Assembly (NCBI GenBank): GCA_017590115.1
Contig: JAGGNK010008781.1
Span: 5,993,371 to 6,057,370 of the forward strand
DNA from: Montifringilla adamsi
Lineage: Eukaryota; Chordata; Aves; Passeriformes; Passeridae
Length of the DNA: 64,000 nucleotides
Reading direction: 5' to 3'
Below are positions 46,400-59,619 of this stretch, piece by piece. The translations under genes were made by a program, and so were the position numbers. The notes below the pieces were generated by a model. It worked only from the letters and a program-made list of their open reading frames with translations, had not been told where the DNA came from and ran no database searches. Each line of letters starts with the position of its first letter. Within the stretch, counting starts at the first letter, position 1.

Positions 46400-49300
46400 A
46401 AATGGGGGCTAATTGAGATTTTGTTTCTGGCTGACATCATCTTGGGGATGCTGAGCTTTAGAGTCCCCCAGGGCTATCCAAGGAAAACTGAGGTTGCAGC
46501 TCCTCCTTGCCAGGAGGGCTGCTGGTCCTGAGTGGGTGAGGTGCAGCCTCCCCAACCCCTCCATGGAGCCCAGCCTGAGCTGTGGATGGTGTCTGACTGC
46601 AAGGAAGGGTGAATTTTGTAATTTCCCTCAAAAGCTCCAAGGACCAAGAGGGGAGGTGTTACAGCCACTGCATTTAGAGGAGGGATGCAGGAACTGTCCA
46701 GCTTGTGGCCACTTCTTCCCTCTAGGATGCTTTCCCTGCAAAACCAGGAATTGGGCAGATTGTGCTACAGACTTGGGAAATGCCTGCAGGGAATTTGGCC
46801 CAGGAGCAGGATTTGGCCAGCAGCTGCTCCTCTAGAGGACAAACAATTTCCACCACCACATGGCAGCTGATGCTAAATTCACCTATGCTCTCCCCCTGGT
46901 TTTCTGGGCAGCCACACAGCCACGAGATCCAGCGATAATGAAGCAAACTCCCCTTGCAGTTCTGCTTTTCCCCACAGAATTTTCATTATGGGAATAAAAC
47001 TGAACAAATAAACCCTCTTTGCCTCTACTCTCTAAAATAATAACCCCCAAAAAGGGTGCACTGAAAATTTATTTTTACCCCTTCACTGCCACAGCAACAT
47101 GCTTTTGTTTCCTAAAAATGGCACCTCACGCCCCATGACCTGCCCATCAGGGCTGGAGCAGGGTATGGAGGGCTGGGAAGCTGGCAGGGGGTTGGATTAA
47201 TGAGGGCACAGGGAGGCTGCAGCCCTCCCCATTAGCTCTCTATCATGTGCAGTAAGAGCAGCCATCCTACTGTGCAGCCCTTCCTATTCCCATGGAAACC
47301 ACTGGTGCATCCCGCCAGGAGTATAAATAAACCTCTCGCAGGAACTTCATCCCGTGTGCTGTGCCACAGCTGAGATGTCTGACACCCACATTAGGGACAC
47401 AGGTGCCTCTCTCTTTGTGCTGCAGGGACACTGCTGCTACCCCTTGTCCCTAAAAACAGGCCAAGGTTGGGCACACAGGAAACCAGGGAAATGAGGGACC
47501 AGGTCAGGCAGTGTAACACATGGTCAAACACCACATCTCACAACCACAGCGAACAAAAATAGCCCTGCCACCAATCCTAATTGTTATTTAAGTGTCTGAG
47601 AACAGCACTAAAGAGACATTCAGAATGCACATAATCTAATTATAACGAGCCTTGCAAAAACTAGCCCTGCATCTTCCATTCCTGCAGTGCTCCCCACGCT
47701 CTGCAAGGGAAGCACGGTCCCATCTCCAGGGTTCTGAGTTTTGTTAGATATTTGTGATTGGGAATATCTGTTCCAAACCCACCCACAACACAAGCCTGGG
47801 AGCTTGGGCAGGAAGGCCAGCACTCAGCCAAACAGGTTTTGTTTCATTTTAATTGGGATAACTTGCAGATGATTTTTTAAAAATATGTGGGGGACACAAT
47901 ACCCTTAAATCTAGCTGGAGTGGTCCATGTTTTTTATCTACACACATTATACCTTTCCCACTCCTATCCCCCTTTCTGTAACTATTTTGTCAGGGAGGAA
48001 GGTCTGTCCCAATAATTTCCATGTTTGCTTTACACAAAGGATTAGACACTGCACAATATAAGATCACCTGCTGCTGCACCTCAGGATAGAGTCTGCAAGT
48101 GTTATCAGCTGCCACGCAGGACTTCACATCCCAGGGTTTAGCCCTTACACACAGGTAGAATAAAATATCAGAAGCAATGCTAGCAAAGGAAATGTCAAAC
48201 CTTTCCAGGTTTTGGGGGTTTTTTTAGCCAGGTCCCTCAAGCCTGCTGCCACCTGCACTTTATCAGTTATTATCTTTAATAATTATCAGATTAAACTCCA
48301 TGAAGAGAAATTTTTCCAATTAATTACAGCCAGAAATAGTAATGACAAGATCATTTCCAGACCTAGAGCAGGCTCCTCAATGATTCTGTGAACCTGTGAA
48401 CCTGAGGCTCTGACAGCAAGGGAAAAAGCCCTGCCTGACTTTGTTGGAGTAATTTTATTAACTCTGGCTGGTTCTGTTAGTTGACAAAGTGACAGGATCC
48501 TGGGGAAAATTTCTCTGTGTGTTTAGTACATCTTTGGCAGGTGTCAAGGTATATTCTCTGGCTTGTCACTCACTGTGCTGCCCTTTAGATAGTTATTATT
48601 TCATGTAATTATGATTATTACATGTGGAGATGCCACCCTTATGAATAGCCTCTGGTTGCTGTCACTCACTGCAATGTGATGCAGGAGGATGAGTTGTCAG
48701 GAAGGAACTGCAGGGTATAAAAAATTGCCACATTTCTCTCTTTTAAAACAAATAATCCATATTTTTGCTGGTCATCCCTTTTCACTTAGCAAGTGGCATG
48801 TTCAGGACTGGGCAGCACAGCAGAAAATCACCTGCTCTAAAGCACTGTGCCAGAGTCACAGGGTAAGGGCACCAGAGAATAATTGTGAAAGAAGGAAAGG
48901 TAACAGCCCTCGAGCTGCACACCCGTGCTGTGCTGTGAATCCCCTGTGGCAGTTCTGCTCCAGAGATGCTTTCTCCTTTGCTGCTCAGTTCAAAATCCCT
49001 CCTGCAGGTGCCCATGCCTACCTTCTGGGTGAGATGCATCCATCCCACCTTCCCACACTTCCCTGGCAGCTGAGCTGCCTGTTGGGGGTGACCCACACTC
49101 CATTTCCTGCAGAGCAAGGGAATTACACAGGATTTCACACCACCTCCTCAAAACTCAAGCATTCCAATAAAAATCCTCCGTTTTGCAAAGCTGGGTTTCC
49201 GCAGCAGACATGCCAATAATTCCTGCTCTGGGACTATATCCCACAAATCAAAGCAAACCAAAATAAACTATGGTTCTTTCCCAAAGCCTGCTACAGACTT

Positions 49301-50670
49301 TAATTGATCTTGGGCAAGTCATTTTGGATTCCAGGAGCCCTGCTGGAAAATGGAAGTCAGGGTATTTTCTGAAAACTCTTTACCCAAGCATTCATTCCTA
49401 CAGCAACCTCTACAAATAACAGCACAAGGAGGCTGCAATCTTGACTAAAGCTTTTTGGAGTAACTGCAATGTTTAAAAAATGCACTTTCTCTGTCGATTT
49501 CAGATACCCAACACTTCTACAGCACACAGCTTCCACAGGGAGTTATTCACAATTACAAATAGATCAATATTCATAAATCGTCTCCCTACAACAGCTGAAC
49601 AAATCATTTGTAACGATTCATTTCCTTGATGAATTTCACCTCTTTTCCAGTTTGCAAATTATGTGTGAACAAAGCTGGATTTTCCAAATTGATTTCCCCC
49701 ACCCAGCCATTTTCCATCCCATGTAATTTCTGAGAACAGCTTTACATCTTAAAAGAGCTCCAGGTCCTGCATCCTTGCCTGGCCAGAGCTCCCCAGCAGA
49801 CCTGAGCCATCGTTAGCAGCAGCCCCTCACTACAGCCCCAATTCCCCTGCTCAGTTTAATGGTGCTCATGAGCTGCCTGTGCTCCTTGCCAGGATGAGTG
49901 CAGCAGTCACCATCAAGTTTCTACTGCAAATACTTCAAATATCTCCGTTTGCAGTCCTCTTGGAGATTAATTGAACAAATATTTCCCTTCCACATGAACA
50001 CACTCCTGCCAGTAAACGTGCTCACTAAAATATTCACAGCAAGCTAACACAAAAAGGACAAAGGAAAGGTAATATTGAAGCCAGGCCTGCTGAAGCATTT
50101 GCTCAACTTAATATCTGCTCCCTGCTCAGCTCTTTTCACATATCTGGAGCCATGGACAACACACCAAAGCATCCCAACTCCAGATGCTCCCCTTGATGCC
50201 CTGATCCATGCCTGTGTCTCACTGCCTCCTCCTCAGTGTGCAGAGCCATCCTCAGCCCTGGCACATTTGGAAAGGACATATCTCAACACTAAACACCTGC
50301 ATCTAGCCAGGCTGGCTGTAAGCCCTGGCCCCCCCAGCCATGCTGCAGGGGTTCCCCAGCTCCCTGCAGCCCAGGGCCTGCTCTCCAGCCAGCTCTGCAC
50401 TCTCCTCCCACAGCTGCCAGGGATCCTGGATCTGCTGCACCAGCACCGAGACCTCCTCTGCTCCATGGGGGAAAGGCAGATTGATAATTAAATCCACTAT
50501 TGAGATATTCACATCCTGTTCCCTTGCCATTTAAGCAGACATAAAACATTTTATTATTCTGCTGATTTAGGAACCTGAATTTAAATATTAGAGTATTAAA
50601 GCGATACTTAATTAGTTGACTGAATGTTCTCCCTTTTATCAGTGTTGACAGATCTTAATTATAGCATGGG
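46400..50670. other. No gene or repeat recognised
   Basis: Mixed non-coding DNA. A TATAAATA element at 47322-47329 is downstream of CCCATGGAAAC and upstream of a 39-codon ATG frame at 47374; this is weak promoter-like content without a convincing initiator. Frames at 48689-49219 and 50075-50491 have no recognisable domain. A tandem GTGAACCT pair lies near 48389-48405. Confidence 0.5.
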
Positions 50671-50738
50671 CTGTGAAAGCTGATAGAACAGCTGATGGCA
50701 GCAGCACCGCCAGGAATACTAAAGTGTGTCAGAATTAC

Positions 50739-50996
50739 TTGTCTGTTTTCTCTCTTCCCTCTTCTCTGTTCTTCAGGCATGCTCTGAAGTCCTTGGCAAA
50801 TAAAGCCAATGCTGCAGCCAAGCCTGAGCAGTTTGGCATTTACTCTCAAGGACGTCAGAAACTGCTTGCCCTTGAGAGAGCCAGGATAATCTACAGGCTC
50901 AGACTTTTTTGGAAGAAAAAACCCCCCAAAACAACAACAACAAACCCCATTATGATGAGAAAAGATCTCCTAGTTAATTGTTTTCCTATCCACTAA
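50739..50996 (+). other. Strong splice-acceptor-like site before an open frame
   Basis: A long pyrimidine tract (TTGTCTGTTTTCTCTCTTCC and following bases) ends in CTTCAG at 50776. The frame after it stays open to a stop at 50994-50996 and encodes a Lys/Arg-rich peptide with no known domain. No convincing donor follows, so at best this is a terminal exon of an unknown transcript. A (CAA)n patch lies at about 50931-50944. Confidence 0.12.
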
Positions 50997-51009
50997 TCAA
51001 GCAGACACA

Positions 51010-54000
51010 GAGATTATGGTGGAGCAGGAGTGCTGATGTTAGTTATTCACTTAAGCCACACTTTAAAATGCAATTCAGACATACAGGAATGGTCCCAATG
51101 AAACCTGTCCTTAAGGTTTTCAGTTGCCACCATGCTGACAAGTCCCTGCAGTGACAGCAGGGGTGGCACTGAGAACCAGCCATGCCAGGCAGATTGAGGC
51201 ACACCCCTGGCTCCAATCCCCCCAGCCAGTGCCAGCACTGCCGTGTTTTGATGCCACCCAGAAGAGGCTGAGGGTTCCCTGTCTCCTTATCTGTGCCTGT
51301 TCCTGTGCCACAGCACAGGGATGAGGGTTCTGGCAGCAGGTTTCTGCTGGGGTGAATTACATCCCTCAGCAGCACATCCTTCACCTTCCTGGGATAATAA
51401 CAAATGTCCACCTTCAGGGAAGGTGGCTGGCAGCAAGTATCTCTTGAAGAACATATATTTTACCTGCCCCCTGCAGAGGCCAAGCCATTCACTCTGAAGC
51501 AGCAGCATTTAACACAGCTCAGCAGCAGAGGCAGTGACAGAGCAGAGCACTTGCAAGAGGAATGAGGAAATGACAGCTTAGGTTTGGGCTGGGAGCCCAT
51601 GAAAGTGGGCTGGTCTCCTGTCTTGGATTCCTGACTTGCTAGCCCACTTGCTCAAAATCTACCATCCAGCTCAGCCTAAGAGACACCAGTCTCTGAGTTT
51701 ATTTTTTTGTATTTCTTTTAATGCACATTAGGAGATCTGAAGCTTTAGTTAGATCCTGGCATCCCACAAGGCTCCACCAGAAGAAATTCACTTTGCCAGG
51801 AAAGATGTTTGGCCCCATTCCACCCCCAAATGCTTTAAGTACAGCAAATACTGTCCTCCTTGACTGCTCAGGTGGGGATGGGGAAATATCACTGTGCTCC
51901 AGTCTCATTTCTGCAAGTTCACTTCACAGAATCCAGGAGAATACAACCTGCTTACACTATATTGCTTGCAGAAAAAAAAAATTGCTATGAAAAAAGTGAA
52001 GAAAATGAGGTAGGAGCAATGTGTTGGAGCCAGTTGTCTAATCAGCTAAAGTTACAATTCTAAACCAGTCCCTAGACACCAGAAATACAGCTCAGTTCTC
52101 TAAAGTGCTGAGTGCTGACTGCATTTCAGCTCTGCATCCCCACCCAGAATACTTCAATATTATTAAATCACCCAGATACAATTTTATTCTGGGGAAAAAG
52201 TGTGGTAAAAATAGTGAATAAAATCAGTAATTTTCATCAGTGTGTGTATCCTGCCTTTAGCTCCTTCCTTTTAAGGCTGCAGAGAAAGAGAAGTTGAAAT
52301 CCCAGTGGTACGCTGATGCTTTTTAAGTTATTCCAGCATGAATGATCTCAACCTCAGGAACGATGTGTGCAAGCACTGCCAGAGCAGAGAAGACAGGCAT
52401 GGAAGAACAGCCCCTTTGTTGTCACGACTCAGGCATGTGATGGGTTGTGACACCTTTTCTGTGAGTGCCATCCATCACTCCCAGATGTTAGCACAGAGCC
52501 GTGCTACCTCCCCACCAAGGAGCTTTTCATTTCCATTGGCAGTCACAAAGGGAAACAAGTGCTTTTTCCAAGAGATAAGAAATAACTTTGCACTTTGTGC
52601 ATCACGGTGGGCAGGCAGAGGATCTGTGCACTGGCTGAAGGCACCTCTCTGCTGCCCTGTGCCATGGCACTGGTGCTGGCAGTGCAGCCTTGTCCCCTGT
52701 GAGGGCACCAGGACCTTGTCCCCGCTCTGGTGATGGCCAGCACACTCCAGGAGCTCAGTGAGGAGTGCTGCCAGCACAGTCAGTGCTCAGGCCTGACTCA
52801 CATCAGGCTTTTTTAGTTTATAAATTAATCTAGCTGGGGGAAGAAGTGCCCAGGCTGCATCCCCTGCCACTGGCTCTGCTGCAGCAGCAGGGCTGGATCA
52901 GTAGGGCCTGCCTGGCTCCTGGCCTTGCCTTTATAAACACACTTAATGATCAGCAATGATGTCTTGGCAGCCTCAGCCTCTCTCACTAATGCCCATGTGC
53001 TAGGAGGGCATTTTGCCTGCTCTCAGACAAGCCAATCCCGTTTAACAGGGCAGAGATTTAAGAGCAGCAGCCTGTACGGCTCAGCCCAGTGCCAGGCAAT
53101 TCTCTCACTGCAGCAGCCAGGCTCCTGCTGCCACAAAGCTCCTCCACCTAATGAACCTGCCTCCCAGGGAGGGAAAGGCATCCAGGGGACAGCACTTTCT
53201 GGAGTCCTGCTGGTGCTGGCTCACAGCAGCCCTTTCTGACAGGCACGGAGACATTTGCTGCCTCTCTGCTCCCCCGCGCAGCACCGACAGGGCCGGGCAA
53301 TGAGGTAATTTATCTAGCTGAGGTTTGCAGGACTAAATGCCAAGGTAGCATCCTGCCCTGGTGATAAATCCACCCACACGTGGATTCAGCACAGTGTGCA
53401 GGCTGCAAGCAACAGGCAGGCAGCAAGGGAAGGGGTCTGCCTGTCCCCCTCCACTCACCAAGGACACTCTGATGCTCAGGTGTCACTCTCCAGCAGTTCC
53501 TGGGTGAAGCCCAGACCCATAAAAAGGCAGCAGAACACAGTTACCCCCGGGCTGCGGTTGTTGGCTCTGAGCTGTCACCAGTTTGCACTGCTGGCAGGGG
53601 GTTCTGACTGGCCAGCCCCCAGTTTCACTCACAGGAGGGCAGGCTGTGCCCACCTGCCTGGAGGATGCTCCGTGAGTGCAGCTGCAGCTCAAGGGCTTCC
53701 CCTGAGCAATCCAGCCTTGAGTGCTTCAAAGGATAATGCCATTTTTCTCCAAGGTATCCCATTACAGAGCCATTCAGGGCAAATCCATCATGTCACACAA
53801 GAGCACATTTCACAGATCCACACACCTGGGCAAAGCCCACGCAGGGAGAGGGAGAAGAAACAGCCTCCAAATTGGACCTTGTTTGCCAAGTCATCTCTCA
53901 TCACCGACCTCAGCAAGCTTTTCTGCCATTACAATTACACTGAATGAGCTGTAGCATCTTCCTGGTGTGTATTGCCTTCCTCTGGCCACCATCCAGTGTT

Positions 54001-56640
54001 TGCCCCACGAGTTCCCTGCCTCTCTCCAAGAAGCTGTCACAAATGGAGCCACAATAAATGTAATACACAGACCACAGCTTTCCAGAGAGCTGGCAGGCTC
54101 AGCCAGCAATGATAAAAGATCAATGAGAATTTCAATTGTTGTTTTAAATGCCTGTTGGGCTGCAAGTTCCCTCCCTTTGATCACCAACCACACACAGTGG
54201 GTTGGTTTTATTCTTTATTTAATTTGTATGCATAGGATGGACGAGAGGTTTAGGATTCCACAGTGATGAGGGCACTAGAAACAAAAAATGCTGCTCATGG
54301 AGTCCTTCCCTCAGTGATAGACAGGCTAAACTGGAAATACATAATACGGAACAGGCATGGACTAAGCAAGTCCCTCCATGAACCTTAGAAAGAGAACCTC
54401 TACTGAACAAAAGAAACACAAAAGCCTTTTCCTCCAGGTTTCTTTGCATTTAGGATGATTCTTTTCCCTCAATATCCATCAATAGAAAGGAGTGAAACTG
54501 AATTTTCTTGGTCCACAGCCTGCAAGTGTATTGTGCTAGTGCAAGGACCAGACCCCTCCAGTGCAGCACAGCAGGCGTGGGCAAATGCCAGCTGGTGCAG
54601 TGCTACCCTGGCTTGTGCCAGCTGAGCCTGTGACCCTCCTCTCCAGCTGCAGCTGGCATTTCCCAGCCTCCTGCTGGCATCGCTCTCGGTGGGCAGCAAG
54701 AGCTTCTGCAGCACTGTTGTGATGGGAGCTCGCTATCAGAGGATGAAAAACAGTTTGCAGCCAACTGTAATATCATTTCAGCAAACAGCACCATAAATCA
54801 ATGGCTGTAAATTAAGCATTTTGTTTACTCTCCACATAGCAGGGCTCTTCCCTGGATGCAATGCCAGCATCAGTGAGCACTGCCCAGAGGAGCTGCCTGG
54901 CACAGTGAGATTGTGAGGAAGCTGTGCCACCCTGCAAGGCACAGTGACATGGGGACATCCATCCCTGGGACTGCTCCTGTCCTGCCCTGCTTCACGCAAT
55001 AAGCCCTTTGCTGATGGCATGTGCACATTTCAGTGCTGCCTGGAAGGCTCCCAGGGACAGTGGTAAGTCTGTCCCTTCTCTGCCCCTCTCCAGCTACCTT
55101 TGGGAGGGCGCAGGAAAGCACATGGGATCCCCATGAATGCAGCAGTGGGGAAAGGTGAAAAGGGACCAGCTTCTGCCATGGAGTCCCAGGCTCACTTGGT
55201 GTCTTTGCTGAGGCTGTGACAGACAAGAAACTCTCTCCCCACTATCCCAAAGCTGTTAGAAGCAGAGGGGATGCTCCAAGCCTGAAAAACAGGAGAAACA
55301 GAGGCTGTATTTCCCACTGCCTCCACACTCAGCTGTCAGAGGCACAGTGGTTGGCATGGGGCATTCCCTCCCCAGGGAAGGATTCAGCTGTGCAGCATCC
55401 ATCCCCAGCATCCCTAATATTGCTTCCAGTGAGCCTGACCCTCCAGCTGGCACTGCCACAGAGCCTCTGAGGAGTGGCATCACTCCCTGCCCGTTCCCCA
55501 TTGAAACCCCCTCAGCCCTGCTCAGCCCACAGTGCATTGATGCTTCCCCTCACTCCCACACTGTATGAGACAGGACCTTTATTGGTGCTTTTTATGATTT
55601 CCTGGTAAGGTGTATATGTCTCCCTTCTGGCACTTTAGGGGAGAGGTGAGACCTGAGCTCCTATAAACCACCAACACCAGGAAGTGGAACAAGTCCCTCT
55701 CCCCACATAAAGGGTGCAGAAAAAGCAGAGCAGTAATTCAGCCATGTTTTCAGGGATTCCCCCCACCTTTCCTTTCATCTGAGCTGCCACTCTCCCTCTG
55801 CCTCACAGTGCTGTGCTCCCCCTTGTCCTGCCTGTGCTATCCATGGCATTTGCAGGCAGGCACTGGATTAAGGGCAAAGCACCCAGGAGTTTTGCTGCTA
55901 TTGTCCATCCCACAGTCTGTCTGTTCACAGTTTAACCATTCTAATCCCTGCTTTGTGGGCAGATGTGCCTTCAGCCACACAGGAGATGAGTTGGAAGGAT
56001 CTTACACAATTGTTTCAAGCCAGGGCTTAGAAGTACTGGGGTATCAGAGACCTCAGAGGGCCACACTCTGAGACACTGATGGACACAGACAGAGGTAACA
56101 CCAAAGAGGCTCACATAGGGACAGGCTGGGAGAGGAAACAGAAGCAGAAAAATGAAGAGAGGAAAAAATTCACACAGCAAATCAAAACACTTAAAACACC
56201 CAACTAGACAACACCTAATACAGCCCTGAGAGGCTGGCCAAAAATCAGCACATCACCATCTCCTGCTCTCATTAGGGGTAGAAAGCCTGTAAAAGGAATT
56301 GTTCCTCCTGTCTCTGACCAACAGCTGGTCACCTCCTCCAAGGAATGAGCAAAAAGCTGTTTGCTGGTGACTCGGCCATGCAGCCCCTTCTCTACACTCA
56401 GGACACAGCTGCATTCGAAGAGCAGAGCAATCCCTGCACTTATTTGTAGTTAGCACAGTGGCTGCAGCCCCTCTGGGACTGGGGACCTTACATATGTGAA
56501 TGACAGCAGTATTTCAGAGGATGACAGTGATAGCCAATATAGACTGTTGAGTTCCCTGTGAGGAAGTATTATGAAGCCCATAAAAGCTGCAAAGGACTTT
56601 GCAATTGCCATCAATTTAATGGGGAAGATGCTGCAGCGAT
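51010..56640. other. No gene or repeat recognised
   Basis: Mixed, locally GC-richer non-coding DNA. A CpG cluster at 53271-53296 (CCCCCGCGCAGCACCGACAG) is too short for a CpG island. A 183-codon frame at 53396-53947 has no recognisable domain. A donor GTG|GTAAGT at 55073 pairs with a weak acceptor at 55033. No transposon was recognised. Confidence 0.5.
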
Positions 56641-56689
56641 GGGCAGCAGGCAAAAACCTGAAAAGAGATTTTCTAGCTGAGACAGGAGG

Positions 56690-56785
56690 AAAATTGAGCA
56701 CCCTGGGTAAAGACCACAGGAAGAAGGGACCAGAGCTGAGAATTGAACACTGATTCCTGCATATCAAGTCATAGCCACAGGCTAT
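56690..56785 (+). mobile_element. Ancient MIR-like SINE fragment
   Basis: GAGCTGAGAATTGAACACTG followed by ATTCCTGCATATCAAGTC and GCTATAACATG follows the order of the MIR segment AGCCAGGATTCGAACCCAGG, TCTCCTGACTCCCAGTCC, CACTACACCATG. The copy is heavily diverged with approximate edges. A chance resemblance is possible but less likely given the ordered blocks. Confidence 0.42.
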
Positions 56786-56814
56786 AACATGATAAGATAT
56801 CCAAGAGAATTCGT

Positions 56815-56915
56815 TCAATAACTTACTGTGAGAGCTTTTTTCGTCGTGACTTTTTTTTTCCTGCGGACCGTTGAAAATTGACTACTGTGTAATTATTTGT
56901 GAACACAACTTTCCC
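56815..56915. promoter_or_regulatory. CpG-retaining AT-rich block
   Basis: TTTTTTCGTCGTGAC and CCTGCGGACCGTTG place four CpGs within 40 bases of otherwise T-rich DNA. TGTGTAATTATTTGTGAAC (homeobox-like) follows. The retained CpGs suggest constraint, and the block is a candidate conserved element. Confidence 0.25.
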
Positions 56916-56919
56916 ACAT

Positions 56920-59560
56920 TTTCAGCCAGCTCCAGGGAAGTGAGAAAGCTGTATTTACTCTGGTTCAAGTGCTTTGACTCTCAGCAGATCAAGTGCAGCA
57001 TAAATCCCCAAGCCTCCCAAAGAGAGCGTGTGGACTACTCTGAACTCAACCCTGTGCATCATCAGCCCTGGATTGCCCCTCACATCCCAGCCCTGGATAC
57101 ACCACTCCATGCAAGCTGGGAAAACAGCTGGGAGCCTCCAAGGTTCTGCTCATCTCTCAGATAATGCTTTCATTTCAGTGAGGTGGGTACAGGTACCCTG
57201 GGATGAATTCAACTGTAAATATTCAGAGTGATTCATTGTTTGGCTTTCCTCTCCAATCTAAATAGTTGGAGCTGTCAAAATTGATCTGAGTTTTTACGGT
57301 ACAATACTTTAGAGAGAGAACAAACTGTGGATTAAATTTGCTGTTGTGGTCCAAAATAGCTTTCAAATATCAACACAGGCAAGATACACATGAAAGAGAC
57401 TATTTCCTTGTGAAGCAAGGCAAGCCCTCATATCTCCATTTAACTGTTCCTCCCTGGAGATGCACAGCACTAGGCTGAGCATTTGAGCTGCCTCCTTCTT
57501 CCCTTCCCCATCACTGGGTTGATTGGGAGCTGTGTAAAAATCTCTTTTGCTCATAAGAAGTTCCTGTTTGGGCCCAATAATCTGTTCAGGGTGGGAGCAG
57601 AGCTGAAAATAATAAGTAGCCCTTGCTTTCTCACCATATCATTAATATAATGCTTATTAGAAGAGCAGATTATTTTTGTTCAGTGGGTGTAACTGCTGTG
57701 ACTTCTATTTCTGTACTCTGCAGCCCTCCAGTAAAGAATAAAAAGGAGTATGGATCATCCAGCCTTCAGGTTCAGGGACACTGATGGGTTTGCACACCTC
57801 TTTCAAGCACACAAGCATCCTTAGGGTGTCAGTGATCCTCTTTCTCCTTCCATTGCAGGGAAGCTGCAGACACGAGAGACTGATGGCAGACTGGAGGAAA
57901 AATAAAAAATAAAAAAAAAAAAAAACAAGGAAAAAAAACCACTTACAAAAATAAAGAGCAGATAAAATCTTGTCTGGTAGCTCCCAGACTCCTGAGATCC
58001 AGAGTGCTGTGTTGCCCCTGTGTGATTTTCTCCTGAGGCTGCCACAACACCTCCTGTAGGTGTCCAAGGACACAGGGATATTGGCCTGTCCTGTTCTGGT
58101 GGGATGTGTCCTGCATCTTGGGGTTTAACCCTCACAAAGCCCTGCCCCTCTGAGGCTGCCAGGGTGGCTTTGATAACTTGGTCTCCACCACCTTTCTTTG
58201 GTGTAATCCTCTCTCCATGGATCCCCAACAGATTCCCCTCCGGCTGCAGCTCTGCTAAAGGCAGCAGGATATGTTCTGTCACTTCATGATGAGAGAGGAG
58301 CACAACGATGAAAGAAAATCCCTGTCCAGAGGGAAAACATTCTCAATTTTAAAAGACAGGAGAAGAAAACTATTTTTTCCAGCTGAAAAAAAAAAATCCA
58401 TGGGTGGTTTGCTAAATGTGAGCTACTGCTTAGGTGAGAAGCAGTCAAAAATACACATGGGTATAGTTGTAATCCAAGGCAGTCCACATCCCTACTATGA
58501 ACACAGCAACATTTCAATTACACCAAGTGCTAGAGGAAAAGATAACATTTTCTTTTGTTGGTTTCACTTTTAAAAAAACAAACAAAATAAACAAAAAGAC
58601 CAGAACAAGGCAGTTTCTTGAAAGAAGGCCAGCTTTCACAGGAGGTACCTTCCAGAATTTCATGCAAAAATTATCAAGCAAGCCACTGTGAGGCGATATT
58701 ATATTGAAAAAGTACAAATAAAAAAATTAAAAAATGAAAGCAGTAGCAGGAAAGGAAATTAAGAATTCCTCACACAAATACACCACTGTTATCAGCTCAG
58801 GGACTGTGCATAAGCAGAAAGGGACACAAGAAAAGAAAAAGCCAAAGAATAGTCCCAGTTTCTACAACAATTTTTCATTGTTCTGTTTGGATGTCTCCTA
58901 GTAAAGCTTTTTCTTTTTTTGGGGGAGCACAATGTGAAAGTCACCAAATGTGTGTTTTGACCTTTAATTCAATAATTAAGCTAATGTTGGGGTCACAGAC
59001 TCTCCTGTGTGACTTATGTACTTGGTTAAAACAAGCTTTTAAATCAGGTGAGCACCCAGTGCTCCCACAAAGATCAAGGCAGAGGCCAAGGCACACTCCT
59101 TGGCTTGGCTGGAAGATCAGCAGGAATTGTTTCAAGATAAACAGATAAAGCAATTAATGCTCATTACAGACTGGAGATTTGAAATAAATTGTCCTTCACC
59201 CAAGACACAACCACGTTGCAAGTTAGACCAAGAATCACCTGTGCAGCCAAAGTGGTTGATTAAATTTCGGGCATAGGAGCAAAAGATGAAGCAGAAAAGC
59301 TTGGTGACAAGAGGGAAAACCGTGGCCTAAGAAAGAACTCTTTAGACCAGCTACTGGCTGGCAGAGGCCTGGAGCCATGAGCAGGGAAACACTTCACAGT
59401 TTAAAACTGGAAGCCTGAAAAAAAAAGAGGACTTGGTGCACTCCTGCTAAAAAACCACCTGTGACAGTGACCGTCCTCAGATTTCCTCCCCATGATGAGG
59501 ACAAGCTCTAACAAGAAGAAATACAATGAGAAGATGTGGGTTGCACATCCATGGTGTTTC
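56920..59560. other. No gene recognised; A-rich tract
   Basis: Mixed non-coding DNA. An A-rich tract lies at 57898-57938. Frames at 57705-58303 on the minus strand gain length from the T/F-rich translation of that tract and are not genes. A donor-like CAG|GTGAGC at 59047 has no convincing acceptor. Confidence 0.5.
57898..57938. repeat. A-rich tract
   Basis: AATAAAAAATA followed by a run of A with a CAAGG interruption and a second A run. Confidence 0.85.
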
Positions 59561-59569
59561 TATCCGTGT

Positions 59570-59610
59570 GACAGAGTAACTGTGCCTCAGTTTCCCCCCC
59601 ACAGGACGAG
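59570..59610 (-). mobile_element. Possible MIR-like SINE scrap
   Basis: ACTGTGCCTCAGTTTCCCCC matches the antisense core of MIR/L3-type elements (CTGTGCCTCAGTTTCCCCATCTG). Similarity does not clearly extend further, so this is a short, low-confidence relic. Confidence 0.33.
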
Positions 59611-59619
59611 GCTACAACC

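Noticed and set aside
47322..47329. TATAAATA with a downstream 39-codon ATG frame
   Set aside because: No initiator at a suitable distance and the short peptide is unremarkable; AT-rich octamers like this are common.
48379..48405. ATGATTCTGTGA, like a CR1 3' tail
   Set aside because: No CR1 sequence upstream; the resemblance is one short motif beside a small tandem repeat.
53271..53296. CpG cluster, and a similar one at 37925-37960
   Set aside because: Far too short for a CpG island and not followed by any gene or promoter structure.
53396..53947. 183-codon open frame, with other 150-180-codon frames at 23892-24413, 48689-49219, 17655-18158 and 35885-36346
   Set aside because: The translations are low in recognisable motifs, have no domain I know, no splice or promoter context, and often overlap frames on the other strand. 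They fit chance frames in GC-richer non-coding DNA.
57821..58303. Minus-strand frame with a Phe-rich C-terminus
   Set aside because: The hydrophobic stretch is only the translation of the A-rich tract at 57898-57938 read in reverse.
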